Of a stretch of DNA of 64,000 nt, positions 1-15,086 are shown in pieces. Position 1 is the first letter of the stretch. Each line of letters opens with the position of its first letter. A program made the position numbers and the translations under genes. Source of the DNA: Acanthosepion lycidas (taxonomy: Eukaryota > Mollusca > Cephalopoda > Sepiida > Sepiidae); contig OZ010616.1 in the NCBI GenBank assembly GCA_963932145.1, positions 56,150,392 to 56,214,391 of the forward strand, given 5' to 3'. Under the pieces are notes generated by a model that saw only the letters and a program-made list of their open reading frames with translations, searched no databases and was not told where the DNA came from.

Positions 1-315
1 ACACTGTGGTCTGAATGATTATGAATACTTTTGGGAAGTATAAAATTTACTTTCAAAATTTATGTCTAAGCACCTCTTTAGCGGTGTAGGTACTATCATA
101 TAGAATACAATGGAATATGTTTCAGGTTTTTGTTGCTTGATTGCAGTAAAATCATTTTTATCTATATCTAGTTATTTTAAACAATTTTTAAAGCCATAAA
201 TACTACGCTGTATGTAAAGTATACTATAATTGAAAACCAACTTTTACAAGTACAGAGCAGTGATATTGGGTTAGCCAAAAGGGTTGTGTCTACAAATAGA
301 ATTAGAATCAGTCAC

Positions 316-346
<31 letters not shown>

Positions 347-1294
347 AAGATTGTAGTGCAGCAGCTGTTATAGTAGCCTAGATTTTGGGTAACATGAGCG
401 CATATACATATCACACATATATGCACACATACATATATGCACACATACATATATGCACACATACATATATGCACACATACATATATGCACACATACATAT
501 ATGCACACATACATATATGCACACATAAGCATACATGAGTGCATACATATGTACACGCACATAAGCATACATGAGCGTATATATATATGTAGACGCACAT
601 AAGCATACATGAGCGCATATATATATATATGTATGTAGACGCACATATATAAACATATACACACTCATGACAATATAAGACAAAAATGAATGAGGGTGCT
701 TTGTGCACACAAATACAAAATACATTGTTTTTTCCATATACACGAAGGTACAAGAAACAAAGCTTAAATATCCGTTTTTTGTCAGATATTACTTGATGCA
801 TTGGAAAGGGTTTGTAACAAAGCTGGTTAACAATAGCTAGTTACTAGGCTACTTTTGTTTATTGGTTGTCAGTGGATAATTTTTTTTATATATGTGTGTA
901 TGTGAGAGAGACCTTCAGAAGCAACATTTGTTACTTGAATATAAAAATCATAAAATTAAGATACACATAAAAAAAAAAAAAAAAAAAAAAAAGTGGGTAG
1001 TGTTATTTTAAAATATTTTAAATAACGCACTTTTTTTTTATTCCATAAAAATCACATTTTGATGGAGAAAACATCTTGAAATCAAAAATACAGTTACAAA
1101 CTACTTGGGTGAACAAAAGTTAAAGAATCTACAAATTATGAATCCAAAATAGATATTTTAAAGAGAAACTTAATATACTAAATGTTTTATTACATGAAAA
1201 TCATCACAAAAGATTGAAATTTGCTAAGCAACCCCCCACCAAAAAAAAAACTGATTTCTAAAATTTCAATATATTAGTTTAAGTATTCACTTAC
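1..1294. other. Left-edge non-coding stretch, probably the last UBE2K intron
   Basis: It lies beyond the donor site of the fifth UBE2K exon (minus strand), so it is probably the last intron. I looked on the minus strand for the missing UBA-domain exon of about 25 codons and did not find it. The stretch holds two A-homopolymers (about 316-344 and 969-992) and a microsatellite block. Nothing else was recognised. Confidence 0.6.
415..660. repeat. 16-bp minisatellite grading into TA/CA-rich repeat
   Basis: A 16-bp unit (ATGCACACATACATAT) repeats about seven times from about 415 to 528. It is followed by looser units containing GCATACATGAGCG and (TA)n up to about 660. The long Cys/Tyr/Val-rich reading frames over it on the minus strand are by-products of the repeat and are not genes. 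Confidence 0.9.
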
Positions 1295-1359
1295 CTCCTC
1301 AAATCCCATATTTGTTAACTGTCGAACCTTGTCTTCTAAATCATCCGCATGGTTAGGCC
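1295..1359 (-). CDS. UBE2K: UBE2K exon 5 (start of UBA domain)
   Basis: The 65 bp complete the split Gly codon and encode PNHADDLEDKVRQLTNMGFE plus E, ending in phase 0 before gtaagt. It aligns with the human linker and UBA start (ENLCAMGFDR). The MGF ubiquitin-binding loop is present. The final exon (the ALSS...ATELLLS part in human) was not found in the window. Confidence 0.92.
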
Positions 1360-2031
1360 CTTATAAAAATATAAGTTAACCAAATTTTATATAAACAAAT
1401 ATTTGAATTTTTTCTTATATCCCATTTTCTAAATATTCTCAAGGGATTTATTTGAATAAATTAAAAAGTAAATTTATGCTTTTAAATATTGCCTGAACAA
1501 TTTTTAGTAAAATATGCAAGGCAAGAACAAGTATTTGTAATTTAGACTTTTTAAAAAGGTCTAAACAATATCAATAAGAATATGTATCACCAAGTAAAAT
1601 TTAAGAGTCACCTATGGAATATACACATCTGTCACAAAGTGAAGGAAAAACTACAAGCAATTTCTAGAAATAAAAATGCAAACACTTTAGCAAGAAGCAA
1701 TAACATTTTTATGCATAATATTACTAAGTCCAAATTTTCAAGACTTCACTTTCAATGAATGAATCACTTTCATAAAACAATTCAATTTATCCATACATGA
1801 AAGCTATTCAAATATTTTCATGAGTTGCCAAGACCAAAGTCATGTAATCAAGGACATTATAAGTTGTTTAAACTAATAAGTTTTAAGCATCCATTGCACA
1901 TTTTTAAATTAATGATAAATTAAGTCATACATATTAAGATGCACAAGAATCCAAAGAATTATCAATAAATTTTAATGGGATAAGGAGGAGAATCTCACAA
2001 GTATGCATTTTTTTAATTTTGCTTTATTAAA

Positions 2032-2065
<34 letters not shown>

Positions 2066-4226
2066 AAAGTTTAATGTACATGAATTTAATTACTCGAATG
2101 TCAACTTGGCAGTACAAAACTGCATTCATAAGGGTGTAAGAAAAAAACAAATCATTAAAATAGTTTGATACAAAAATAAAATACAAAAATGACAAAGAGA
2201 AGCAGAAAAAAAAAACAAAAAAAACAAACTATCATTCCCACTCTACAGAAGATAGTAAAATAATTTTGTACCCAACCAACTAAAAAGGAATAAGGAAAAA
2301 TCCATATCCTGTGTCAGTAATGTAATGAAAACAATGTTTTTATAGACAAACCACACTGAATCCTAGCAACCAACCCTTCTGCAGGGAAGGCTGCTGTAAC
2401 TTTATGAAAATAGTTTCTAGGACCTTCAAATATACCTTGTATATCAGGAAATGCCAACTACACAATTTGCATAAGTGCCATTACATCCAGTTCTGCCATC
2501 ATGGAAAACCTTATACAAAAATCATGAGCGTGTTGTGTCATACCGAAGGAACATGTTCTTAATTCCTAAGCAGGTCACACTGATTGCCACCTGAAACAAT
2601 TTTCATTAAGTTGTGACAGCTTTCCGTGTGTATGCAGAAGGAATGCTTGCTTGGACTTAAGTTGGTTTGTTTGAAATGAGGGATATGGATTTTTTCCTTG
2701 TTGGGCACAAAAACTTGTTGATAGAATTCTAAATAGAGCAATAATTTCCCCAGCCCCTACTGTTTTTGCAAGTCATTTTTGTATTTTTGCATCAAACTAC
2801 TTAGTAGTTTGACTTTTTTTTTTTTTTTTTCTGTATATAATTAACTATTTCATTGTACTGTGAAAGCTACAGAATTATAATAATCACATTGATATAGAAA
2901 ATTCAAGTGACTATCTGAACTAGAAAATTTAAAAAGGAAATAGAATATAAATGTGTTTTAAATTATGAATTCAAGAGATCACTTATTGGTCATATATTCT
3001 GATTTCTTTAGATTGCAGCAACGAGTAAGCTTCTTACCTCCAGCATATACATTTGTCCAATGCGTAGCTGTTTTTTGAAAAACATCTTGCCTTTCCTTGT
3101 ACTGTCTTGCTACTACAGCATCCTGTGGGTCATCAGGCTCAGCAGCTGCTAATAAGGCTTGCAGTGATAACAGAACTGTCCGAAGGGTCATAGCAGCTGC
3201 CCTGAAGAACAATTTTCAGGTTTCATTTACGAAAAAAATAAAAATATATGCAAGCTTATAATAAAATTAACTTTTAAGAGAATATTTTGATTATTCTAAT
3301 GCTTTTAAGATTATACACATTTGAGTAAATCTCCTTGTCCTATTTGAAAGGATATCTTTGGCCCAATCTAATGAGAGAGAGAAAAAAAAAAAGTCATGAC
3401 TGAATAAAAAGGAAGTCGAGTATTTTCAAATAACTCTTTACTTTGATGAGTTCTCACATTTGTGAGGAAAATAAATCTCAGGGCTCTCAGAATGAGGAAA
3501 AATCTTACAATGCCAGGTTTTTCTTTCATTTTTCATCAGAGCACATAGATAATATTCAAAAGAGGTAATAAACAAGAAAACATCCTTTATAGATAACTGA
3601 ATCTTAACAAATATGTATTGTAAGAAGAGTTCTCAAACCTAATATCTTCAGATCAAATATTGATAATAGCAAAGCAAAATTGAAACTTCAGCAGATATTA
3701 GACTTCCTAGCATTTTCAAAGATATAAAATTATACTCATGCTAAGTTGGATTACCTATCAGATAGTTGGAAGTTAAGATTTTCTATTTTCAATACTGAAC
3801 ATCTGAATCTCCTTAATAGATAATAGTGGTCATAAAAATCATATATAGTTCTTATGAAGTGTGATTCTCAATCAGAGGAAACAATAGTCCTTAAGCTAAA
3901 GTGTATACTGTTTATGGACCTATATTTAAAACTTATACCCAGATCGGTGAACCCTAAACTTGTCAAATCAGAAAAACAGAAGCTAACAACTTAAAAAAAA
4001 AAAAAAAAAAAAAAAAAATTTTTTTCCTCCAACTGGATTTAAATTTCTTTGAAATACGGAAATCTTAGTATCTGAGTATTTTGCAATCTTATTTCCGCAT
4101 TATCCTAGAGGGGATGAATATTCAAGAAAGGAATTCTAGATAAACATATGTACATCTCTTGTTCCATCAGAATGTTGAGAAATAAAATACCCTCTGCCAA
4201 TTCTATCCCCCACCCCATGCCATTTG

Positions 4227-4262
<36 letters not shown>

Positions 4263-7200
4263 ACCTAATATTTTTCATCAGGAGCTCATAGATAATATTC
4301 ACAAAAAATAATAATCATCTGTATAATAAAGAAAACATCCTTTTAGAGATAAAGGAATCTATAAACAAATTAACAAATATGTATTGTAAGAAGAGTTCTC
4401 AGATCAAATATTGATAATAACAAAGCGAAATTGACATTTCAGCAGATATCAAACTTCCCAGCATTTTCAAAATCAAAGATATACTGAGGCTAAATTTGGT
4501 TACCTAGTTACAAGATTTGCTATATTCAATAATGGACATTTGAATCTCCTCAGAATAGAACTTAAGAGATAATTACCATAAAAATTATATACCAGTTCTT
4601 GTGAAAAGTGATTCTCAATTTGAGAAAACAAAAACAAGAGTCCTTAAGTTAAAGCATATACTATTTCTGGATTTATGTTCAGAAATTATATCTAACTCTG
4701 GGAATTGGAACAATCACAATTATATATTAGGTTGGTGCAAAAATAATGACGTAATAATGTTGTTTTTTGACGTTAAAAAATACGTCAAAAAACGACATTA
4801 TTACGTCATTATTTTTGCACCAACCTAATACAATCCTATGTACTGAATCAGAAAAAATAAAACAAATAAATAAAACATTTCGGAAACAGTTTTTACAACT
4901 AATCTTGTAAAGCTTTCTTCATTTTGAAGGTTGAGCATGGCTTGTATTTTTTTCTGCTCTTTATCTTTTAGTTTTACTTTCATTTTTCACAAGCTGTTTA
5001 GTAGACCCAGTGGTAGCTTCCAACATTTTTTTTTCCTTTCTTTTCCAAGAACTTTCATTGATACTTCTTGCATAATACATTTATAAACCAACCTTTGGAC
5101 CACTTCTGGATCGTTTCTTCAAATAATTTATGGCTAGAAAAAGCAGATTCTATACGTCCTATTCAATGAGCAAGAGAATTTAGATCAGAATATGTCGGAA
5201 AAAATCCAAAAATGTAAAAATCATCAATACAACCATTACATAAACTAAACTTTGGTTCATTAATAAAACTGTTGTTAGTTAAAAAAAAACTTTAGTCTAG
5301 TTTTTAATTTCTTAGCTGCAGAATATGTAATATGACCCAACTTCTTTCATCTAAAAAATCTTTTTGAGTACTCTGATTTGACAAACAAAATTTAGGTAAG
5401 GGACAAAAAAAAAAAAAAAAAAAGACCCACTACCATTTACCCGTCAGTGGACATTTTGTCACCAATTTCTCAAAAAGATGAATCAAAACATTGCCATTTT
5501 TTGTTTTTTCTTTAAGTTTTCTTATCTTTAAAAATGGGAGGTGAAATCCACTTGAATTTTCCTTTAAGAGATCAGTTTTGACAAAGCACTCCTTAATGGG
5601 GAGTCCTTCCAGTTTTTCATAAAGGAAAACAACCAATAGTTTTCAGCCTGAAACAGTACAATAAAAGTTTCCAGATCTGTTGTCACACAATGAAAACTCA
5701 AAATATGCTGGAAAAATTTTGAATGAGTTTTGTAGCAGAAGACAGAACCACTCTTTGTTAGGAAATCTTTTCTTGGTATTAAACTAAATTATCTTCAGCT
5801 TTTCAATCAACTCAAAAAGTCTGGCTATAAATTTGCATTTTCAACCCATTTGCTGTCAGGCTCTTTGAGCTGGTGTTTTTTTAAATATTCTGTTTTTTTT
5901 CTTTTTCTTGTCCCATCCTGTGCACTGTTATTTTAAAAGTGCCATATACAACATGATGTCCACAACTCTTAATTCCAATTAATGATGGTGCATTTAAGTT
6001 TGCCAGTAAATGGTACTTTTCAAGTTCTTTATGGAAGGCTCAGTTAACATGGAGACCATCCATGGATAATTGTATCAAATTATTTACAATATCCAATCCT
6101 TTGTGGGCCTCTTTAAAATCAAGTCAAACTCTTACCTGTGCATGTTGCATGAATTGGGAACCAAGGTAAACTTTACTCTTTTGGCAACTTCATCAAAATA
6201 GATAGGAATTAACTAACTTTATTGAATGACCTTTCAAAACATTAATTTGAGAAGCAGTTCAGGACCTTTTGGTACCAATTCGTTCATGATCTGTTCCTTG
6301 AAGGAAGGTGCTAAACCAGGATTTACAAAATGTAGCTCAATTTTGTTGCAGAGTCAGAAAAATCTTGAGTAATAATATTATCAAGAAACATTGCCTCTGA
6401 ATAATTCTGATATATTGTCCAAACTCTTCAGACTACAGTGTTCATAAACAACACAAGAGGCCCACAATGTCTTAATTTTAACCTTTTAGAGATTTCTTAA
6501 CTTGAACCATGGGCAGTTTTGAAGGAGTCAAGTTAACAGTATCTGATTGTACATCATTTATAATGCATACACAGATGTCCCAAGTTAAATTATGGTAGAT
6601 TACATTTACATACATGCAAAAGTGTAGTTTGAAAATTGATGAATAAAACAAATTTAATAATCCAGAAAATGAAACTTATTGCAAATAAATTATAGCCTCC
6701 AGAGAAAATGCTCTGATAATACCAGGTTCACCAGTTTTCCCAGAGTTCCAAGAGCCCTGTTATTTTATTTTTTTAAGTTGAAAAGAAACCACATTAATGA
6801 TTCTTAAATTATATAATTTGCTATACTAGTGTGAAATCTCAGATCATTTAATTTCCAATTCATTAATAATGTGTAAGTAACAACCAGCATGGAAAGTGGA
6901 ATTGGTAAACCAAGTTCAAATTCTGGCTTTGTCTGTTATGTTCATTTTCAAACAAATGCCCTTGGAGAAAATATGAATTCATCTTCTCCCCAGCTATTGG
7001 TTAAATAGCAGGGTAAACTGGGCACTCTTAATTTTGGATGGTAGCCAGGCTCAGAAAAAGAAAAACTGAAGGAAATAGGAAACTACTCCACTATCTTTCC
7101 TAAGAAGCCATAGTAACTTATACACAAAGAATCTTGTGTTGAGAGCACTGCATTTGTTTTATTTTTCAGATTAAATATAAATTTAAAATATATAGAAATG

Positions 7201-9092
7201 CTCCATAAGCAATTTTTTGGTAGATTTTAGAATTAAACTAGAGCATTATCACATAATACTCTAACAAATATGATCAGACATTTTTTTTCAAGACTAATCT
7301 CAGGTTACTCAACTAAAATGGGGTTTTTACACAAAATTTAAATACTCACCATTGGTCCTTGAGTATATCTAAACAAATAGCTCCAGTTACAGAACTAATA
7401 TTTGGATGCCAAATCCTGGTAACAAATCGAACCTAGATTTGAAGAAATATAAGATGAGTACAGAGGGGGGGAAAAAAATCATTATGGCTTCAAAATTAAA
7501 ATCAAAAATATTTCAATGGATAAGCAAATATTTTAAATCAATAGTAAGGATATTTAATTTTAAACTCAGAAGAATTTAACATTATTCAAATACTTAATCT
7601 CAAGTAGATCTTCATAAAACTTTTACATGCAGAAAATTTTAAAACAAGAGCTCAGTATAAATAGCTGAAAAAAAAAAAAGGGGGGGGGGAACATATACAA
7701 CCAATTGGTTAATTCACAAGATTATTATAAAAACTAATAGTAAAAATGTACTTTTTCAGTTAAGATATTCAAAGTGGGTCATTTTTATTATAACTATGTA
7801 TTAAAATCCTTATGTAAAATCTGACAATTTCAGAACTTAAGAAAATTACCAATTTTGTATATCCCGGTATTTTTATGTCAGCTGGTTTTTCAAATAAGCA
7901 GTTCTTTTATACAAACTTATATTTAGTTCAGATAATTCAACCTATATTTACAGATCAAAATAGTGAGTATCAATACAAATTAAACATGCCCTATGCAGTT
8001 TTACACTTTATTTTTGTACTCATTGCACCAATAGCTTATACTATATATTGACTTAGCTGTGCTATTGCAAGGTGTACAGTAGAAGAGAATCTGCCTTGTT
8101 TCCTTAAGTCTTTGACTAAATAAAATATATTCAGTATTCTATATTTTTTTTGTTGATATAGTCTTTGGTTATATCCTACTTTTAAAAAAATTCTCAGTGC
8201 TTTTTCATCAGAACATTTGTTCAAAGTCAACGAGTTATGGTTTACCATTAAGAAAAAAAAAAAAAAAAAAAAAAGTTGATAATGGAATCTGTCTCCTAGC
8301 TAACCACTTTTGTAGAAATTGCAGAGTTCAAAATCTTAAAACCTTGAAGATGAAGGTCCCTAAAGAGTTTTGTTCCCAGCTACTTCAATACAAAAAAATT
8401 ATACCTCCATTTGCATTTTAATTTGTGTGGCTTCTTTTCTATTATTTTGTGCCAGTGATTTCTATTGTAAAGTATGCAGTATGAAAGACTATTTGCCATA
8501 TATACATTATATATATAATTTTGAATTTTTGAAAAGATGGGGAAAAAAAAAAAAAAAAAAAAAAATCCAAAACATTTTAAAATAATTTATGGCAAAAAAA
8601 ATACTGTAGAGAATTATGTTATAGTCAAAAGTAAGGAAAATGTTTATTAAATTTCCACCCATTCCAGGTTTCAGCTGATGTATTCTTTGGCCATCCTCAG
8701 CAAAGATTCCTGAAAGAAAAAACAATCTAGTAGTAAACCCAGAAAAAAAAAAATCTGCTACATATACTGAATAGAGCAACATATGCTAATTCTCCCAGCA
8801 TATGCACCAAAATGTTTTTAGCTACAGAAAATTGTAGTAAATTGTTTTTCTCCCTCAACACAGGTATCTGCAATATTGAATTCTATGCTACAAATCTCTA
8901 TGTAGCATTATGCCAGGTTCATAGTTTTTTTTTTAGTGGGGGGGGGGGGTCTTTTTTTTTTTTTGCAGAAGATGGTGTCTACCAGCAAGACAATAAATTT
9001 TATAAAGATGAGAACTCCATAATAAAAATGGAACGAAATTTAGAATAAACCATACAGGGAATATAAATATGAAACCAAACAATCTTTAAAAT

Positions 9093-9169
<77 letters not shown>

Positions 9170-10632
9170 ATCCCAAATCATAAGTATAGCAAACAATTCA
9201 TAAACCAAAGTGGATAAAATCTATAAATGCAAACCTGACAGAATTACATAAACAGGACTAATAAATTCCATTTGATGTAGGAACCTGTGTTTAGTAGAAG
9301 AGATAAAGTGCTTCATACAAATACTGGAAGAATTAGCATGTTATTCTACTCAGTACAAATTGCTAGATTTTATTTTTCAGACTGATTACTAGATAGCCTC
9401 AGTCTGCAGGAATCTTGATGCTCAGCTTCAGAACCACTGAGAAGAGAAAAAAAAACCAAACACATGGTAATATGTGAGAATAAGTGAAGAATACGTCCAT
9501 GTTAAGATCAAGAATTTTAGTCAAAATGACTGACTTTGGAGTATTGAAATAGGCTTGATGCAGTAAGAAAAACAAGATAGTCCAATAAATCTATATATAA
9601 AACAGCAAGTGATAGATTTAGAGTGTATTGAGATAGAACATTTTCTATTTTTTTAAAGTATGTAGTTACTTCAAAAGGAAAAACTGTATTAAAAAAAAAT
9701 AAAAAAAAAAAAATCATCTTATGAACAAAATTACTGTATATAGTATTTTCAGTAAATTATAATGCTGAGATTAGAAAATATTTTTGCCATAAACTTCTTT
9801 CATTACACCCTTTTAATATCCAAGTGGTAACTAAAACTTATTTTAATTACAATGAATATATAATGCAAAAAAAAAAAAAAAAAAAAAAATTTCGGAGGGG
9901 GGCATTTTGGAAATTTATTGAATACATTTCACTTATGAAATGCTGAGTACCTCCAAAATTTTAGGCACTTTAAAATTTAATTATGAGAGAGAACAACTTC
10001 TCTTCAGATATTTTTTGCTTATATATTTCAATTTTATACCTTATGGAGATGATAAAAACTTTCATGAGAGTTTAAATTTTAGAAAAGTTTCATGAAGATA
10101 GTAATAAAACCACAAATTCATTTTAAGTTTGGAAATTATATAAGTGTCAAATAGATCATTTTAAAATTTAATTTATACACATCAATATAAATTTCTGATG
10201 ATATTAAGATTGGTGTTTCAATATTGTTTTCCAATATAGTTGTCCTATATCACTTAATGAATTTTTATTTTATTTTATATTTGCTATAAAGTTCACTACC
10301 ATCTTCATTTCTACAAATTTCTTTAAATGGCAATGAGTTTTATTTTATTTTATTTTTTTAAATTAAAAGTAGAACTTAGATGAACCTCAACTAGTTGAAT
10401 AAACAATATGGAATACTTAATTTGTAAAACAGATGATTATCTAAAATGAATTAAGATCATTTATCTTAATATTTACAGTGTGTTAAAAGTAAATCTGGTA
10501 AAAGCATTAGCTTTATCACATTTCAACTGATTTGACTCCAGGAATACAAATGACTAAGAAAATGATTAAACTTTAAGTGTATGCTGTTGTGGCTTCAATA
10601 TGTAACTAGTTTTAATTGTCTTGTTAAATGAC

Positions 10633-10673
<41 letters not shown>

Positions 10674-10875
10674 CCTGGATTATAATAGCAATTATCTGCT
10701 ATTAAAAGAAAAAACATTGTTCAAAAATATTTTGTTGAAGTAATATCAATTTATCCTATGAAGTCATTAAAACAATTACAAAGATTCTGAAAAGATCTTC
10801 AACTTTATGAAAGACTTTAAATTGTCAATCTTGGCTGGTGGTTGGAATAATTGTATTATGACTTGATTTTAGGTG

Positions 10876-10913
<38 letters not shown>

Positions 10914-11250
10914 TAGAGAGAGAGATAGACAAACTCTTAATTATGGATTTTCAGTGCAAGATCAATAAATAAAAAATAAGCTTTAGCTTTAACTGAAGGT
11001 TAACACTAACCTTAGCACATTAGGTCTTGATGAAAAGAGTCCCCCCCGCACTATATTTTTAAATATTGCTCAAATCATTTGTATAAACCAGAAATCTATA
11101 AAATTGTTTCACTACAATTTAAGTTTTATATTACTAAGCAATTACGAGATCATATGTATTGTTTCAAGTATCTAAATACGTAACATGTTCATGTGTTATG
11201 GTCACTTAAATATTCTTGCTCATTAGGCATTCAATCATATACTGCCATTT

Positions 11251-11296
<46 letters not shown>

Positions 11297-14200
11297 CAAG
11301 AAAATCTGTCTTTCAATTTTGTTTAATAAGTATCATTGGAATACCATTGGAATGTATATGAAGTTAGAATATATATTAAATATATCAAGAACTGGTATTC
11401 TACAGAGATCCTCAATCTTATAAGGCTTAAATCTATTAAAAATCTTACCAAAAGTGTGATATTTAAAAAGATGTAGATGCATTAATTTTGCACATTCCTT
11501 GTTAATACACTTATATCAATTTTTCTATTAAATCAGAGCTTTAACATAGATATAGTAAACATTTTCCTATCAAAATTCAGGTAATAATTATGCTAGACTC
11601 TGGACTATTGATATGTCTTTATGTGAATACATAAGCTAGAAAATTATTTAAAACTGGCAGAAATGTTTTACCTGCATAAAAAAAAAAAAAAAAAAAAAAA
11701 AAATCCAAGTAACTTAAACAAGAAAAAATACTTTACCCTTTATTAGTTTTCCTTAACAAAAATTATTCAAAACAACTTCATTATGGAATTTTATGATTCA
11801 AAGCAAATGTGATTGTAAACAATTCAAAAACTTATTTTACAAAGTTATCAATTCTTAATACTGCGTTGAAAAATTAAAAAAAGTTAATCTATTTACTAGT
11901 AAGCTTTACACCAGCTTATATAATTGATTTAAACACATTCCCCATATTAAAAAATAAATGGAATAATCTATTTTCAATAGGCAAGAGGAGTTAAGAAATT
12001 GCAATACAAATTCAAGTTTTGCCAAAGTGGTTTAATTAAAAAAAAGAAAAAAAAAGAAAAAGGTGAATTGTCTACAAAACAATTTTTTTTATAATATAAA
12101 ATTTTTTTAGTAACAGCTTTTACATCTTATATATTACCTCTAATAATTCACTGAAAAAAAGCATAGCATAATGAAGACCTCAAATTTGATAAAAAAAGTT
12201 ATCAAAACATTTGTTATAAGGTTGGAATACCAAGTATTTTAAAAAAAAATTTTTTAATCCTTTCTAGCACATTCAAAATTTTGGTCAAAAATTTCTTGTA
12301 TCAGTAAAGATTAATCTAGAAAATCTTGTCTTTTTTTGGGCATTTAAAATTATATTGATTTAGAAATTCTTAGAAAAATCAAATAATTGTCAGATTTTAA
12401 TGAAACTTTTCAGGACTTATTCACAATGCATGAAATTATTTTAGAAAAATACCTTTTTTTTTTTTTTACATGTCACCCCCACCCACTTAATGAAATTAAA
12501 AAAAAAAAATTTACATTTTGTCCCTCTTCATATTTTTATTCTCCTTGGAAAATGTAAATCAAATTTTTTTTTCTTCAAACAAAAACTCATTTATCAAAAA
12601 TTTGCTCTGAATCATAAAATAAAAAGTGCAATAAAACTAAGACATTAATTAGAAAAAAATTTTTTATTGATTTTATAAGATATATTAAGGATACTTGTCT
12701 TGAGAAAAAAAATATTGATGAATAATGAATTTGTTTTTATTTTAATTAGAATAAATTGAGTTTTAATTTTTTTTAAATTAAAACTTAATTTCGACCTTTT
12801 AGATGATATTAAGTGAAAACAATTTATAATCATAAATTGAAAAGTTTAATACAATTCATCAAACACCAATATTTATAAGAGAATTTTGAATATTTTTGTA
12901 TGTACACAAGCTTGCCGATTTGTGTAAATACAGATTTTCATGACATTATAAATTAAAAAGTCATGTTTTAATGGTCATCTCAAATTTTTACAGCTGTGAG
13001 CAACTTTAACATTGAGCAGATTTGCAAAGACTGTTTTTATTTTCTTTTATTCCTATTTCACCATTTTTAATTTGTATAATCATTCTGAAGTTTCTGTTCA
13101 AATTTTATTTTTTCAGGAAACATTTTTAAATGTAAAGCTATAAAATACCTAAAAATTCAATAAAATTGCTGAAAATAATTAAAAAAGCTGTCACCACTTT
13201 GAATTCATAAATTTGTCACTTCTGCTCAACTTTTCCAAATGTTAGGTTGTCAGTAAATCAATCAACACTGCAGAAAAAATAAGTAGCTGTGGTTAAGCAA
13301 TGCTTTTCTTAGCTTTCTATGCTTTTTTATGTTAAAGTAATATTTGTTTTAAATCAGATTAATTAAACTTTAAAATTTGCTAATTTTCCTCAAATGTTTC
13401 AGGAATATATTTTATTTTTGCAAGATTTTTAAAATGAAGACCTAAATTGTCTACAAACATCACAAGAATGGATGACTCGATTTTACTGGAAAAATTTTTT
13501 AGCCAAAATTTCAAACATGTTAGAAAGGATTAAAAAATTTAATAATATAAAAAATACCGAGTCTTTCCTCTTATCAAAATTTTGCCAATAAAAGTTTGTT
13601 TTTATCAAGTTTAAGGCCCCCCCACCAGTGAATTATTGCAATATTGTAATTATTTTAAGATTAAATATTTTTGATACTAAGAAAAACAGTTTCTTTACAA
13701 CATATTTTCATTCTGTATTATTAAAATTACTACAGAATTGTTTAATACTGTTATCCCACGCTGTAATTATAGACACACACGCATATATATATGTATATAT
13801 AAAAACATACACACTAACCTATTGTAATTACAATCAATAAAAAATAATTTCTGCAGTCAAGCTTATATGAAACATGCAGATATAAACAGATTAATATTTT
13901 ACAAAATCTTCATCAAAATGCACCAAGTAATTTTTTAAATTATCTCCAAATTTCAAAATGTTTCCTGTATTAACTAATGATTTAGGATATATTAAAAGAA
14001 AAAACAAAAAATAAGCAAAAACAAAAAACGCATACATGATGAAAAAAATGCCCCAAATTCAATAAGTTTTGTTAAAATCTTTATTAAGAGGAAAGGCCAA
14101 AGGATCTTTTAATTAAATTATTTTTGTATTTTTTTAGAAAGTTTGAAAATTTTGGTTAAAAAATTTTGTTTTCCTTGTGTCAACTTGTGGCCATAAATTA

Positions 14201-15052
14201 GCATAGGAAATTTTAGTGCATTTTTTATTTTGAAATTCTTCCAAAAATCAAATAATTGTTGAATCTTAATGAAACTTTCAGGACTTATTCACAAATGAAA
14301 TTATTTTAGAAATTTTAAAGAAAATCTTGATAAAACATTTTGTTTCACTTCTGTTAACCCCTCCCCCCCACACTTTATTTAATTTTAGGAAATTTAGAGA
14401 AATTCATTTTTGTATTGGTTTAATATTTATATTAGTTATATGTTGAACTCTTTGGAAAATTTAAATCAATTTCTTTCTATAAAACAGTTACTGAAGATCT
14501 GCTAAATTGTAAAATAAGAAATGCAATAAAAACTAAGAGATTAAATTAGAAAAGCCTTTACTTGCTTTTATGGATAAGATATATTATGAACATTAAAAAT
14601 TTTTTTTTTTCAATTAATAATCATTTTTTTTTTTTTTTTTTTAAAGAATTGTTTTCATTTTTCTTTTTTATTCAAAATTTAAATTAGAATAATTTATAAA
14701 CTTTAAATTATTTTTTTGATTTTCTATTAATTTGTACTGGTTAGGTGATACTGTTAAGTTAAAACTATAAATTGAAAATCTTACAATTTAGTAACCTCCA
14801 GTATTTTAAAGAGAATTTTTTTATGCATATATAAACATGCTGATTTTTGTAAATATGGATGTCCATACATGACATTATCAGAAAATAAGAGAGGTAACTG
14901 TAGTAAATTTAAAGCCAAAGTACCTAAAATTTAATGAAACACTAGATTATGGAGAATATTTTCCTACATTTTAAAGATCACTGTATAGTTAAAACATAAG
15001 AAAGACACTCATTATATTCAACTATTTTTTTAACCAATATGTCTCTGGTAGA

Positions 15053-15086
<34 letters not shown>

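Larger units (their letters stand above)
3202..7349 (-). other. UBE2K intron 3
   Basis: This 4.1-kb intron holds a local duplication, a mariner MITE, a decayed hAT transposase and one copy of a dispersed repeat, each listed separately. No host exon was seen between exons 3 and 4. Confidence 0.85.

Noticed and set aside
271-801. 176-codon Cys/Tyr/Val-rich frame
   Set aside because: It covers a CA/TA-rich minisatellite and an A-homopolymer. Composition is dictated by the repeat.
1-1294. Missing last UBE2K exon
   Set aside because: No minus-strand frame resembles the ALSS...ATELLLS end of the UBA domain. The exon should lie further left.
4900-6700. Domesticated hAT-derived gene
   Set aside because: Frames are broken throughout and it lies inside an intron without exon signals.
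8036-9717. Several 66- to 91-codon frames in UBE2K intron 2
   Set aside because: AT-rich frames without conserved blocks, splice sites or families; consistent with chance.
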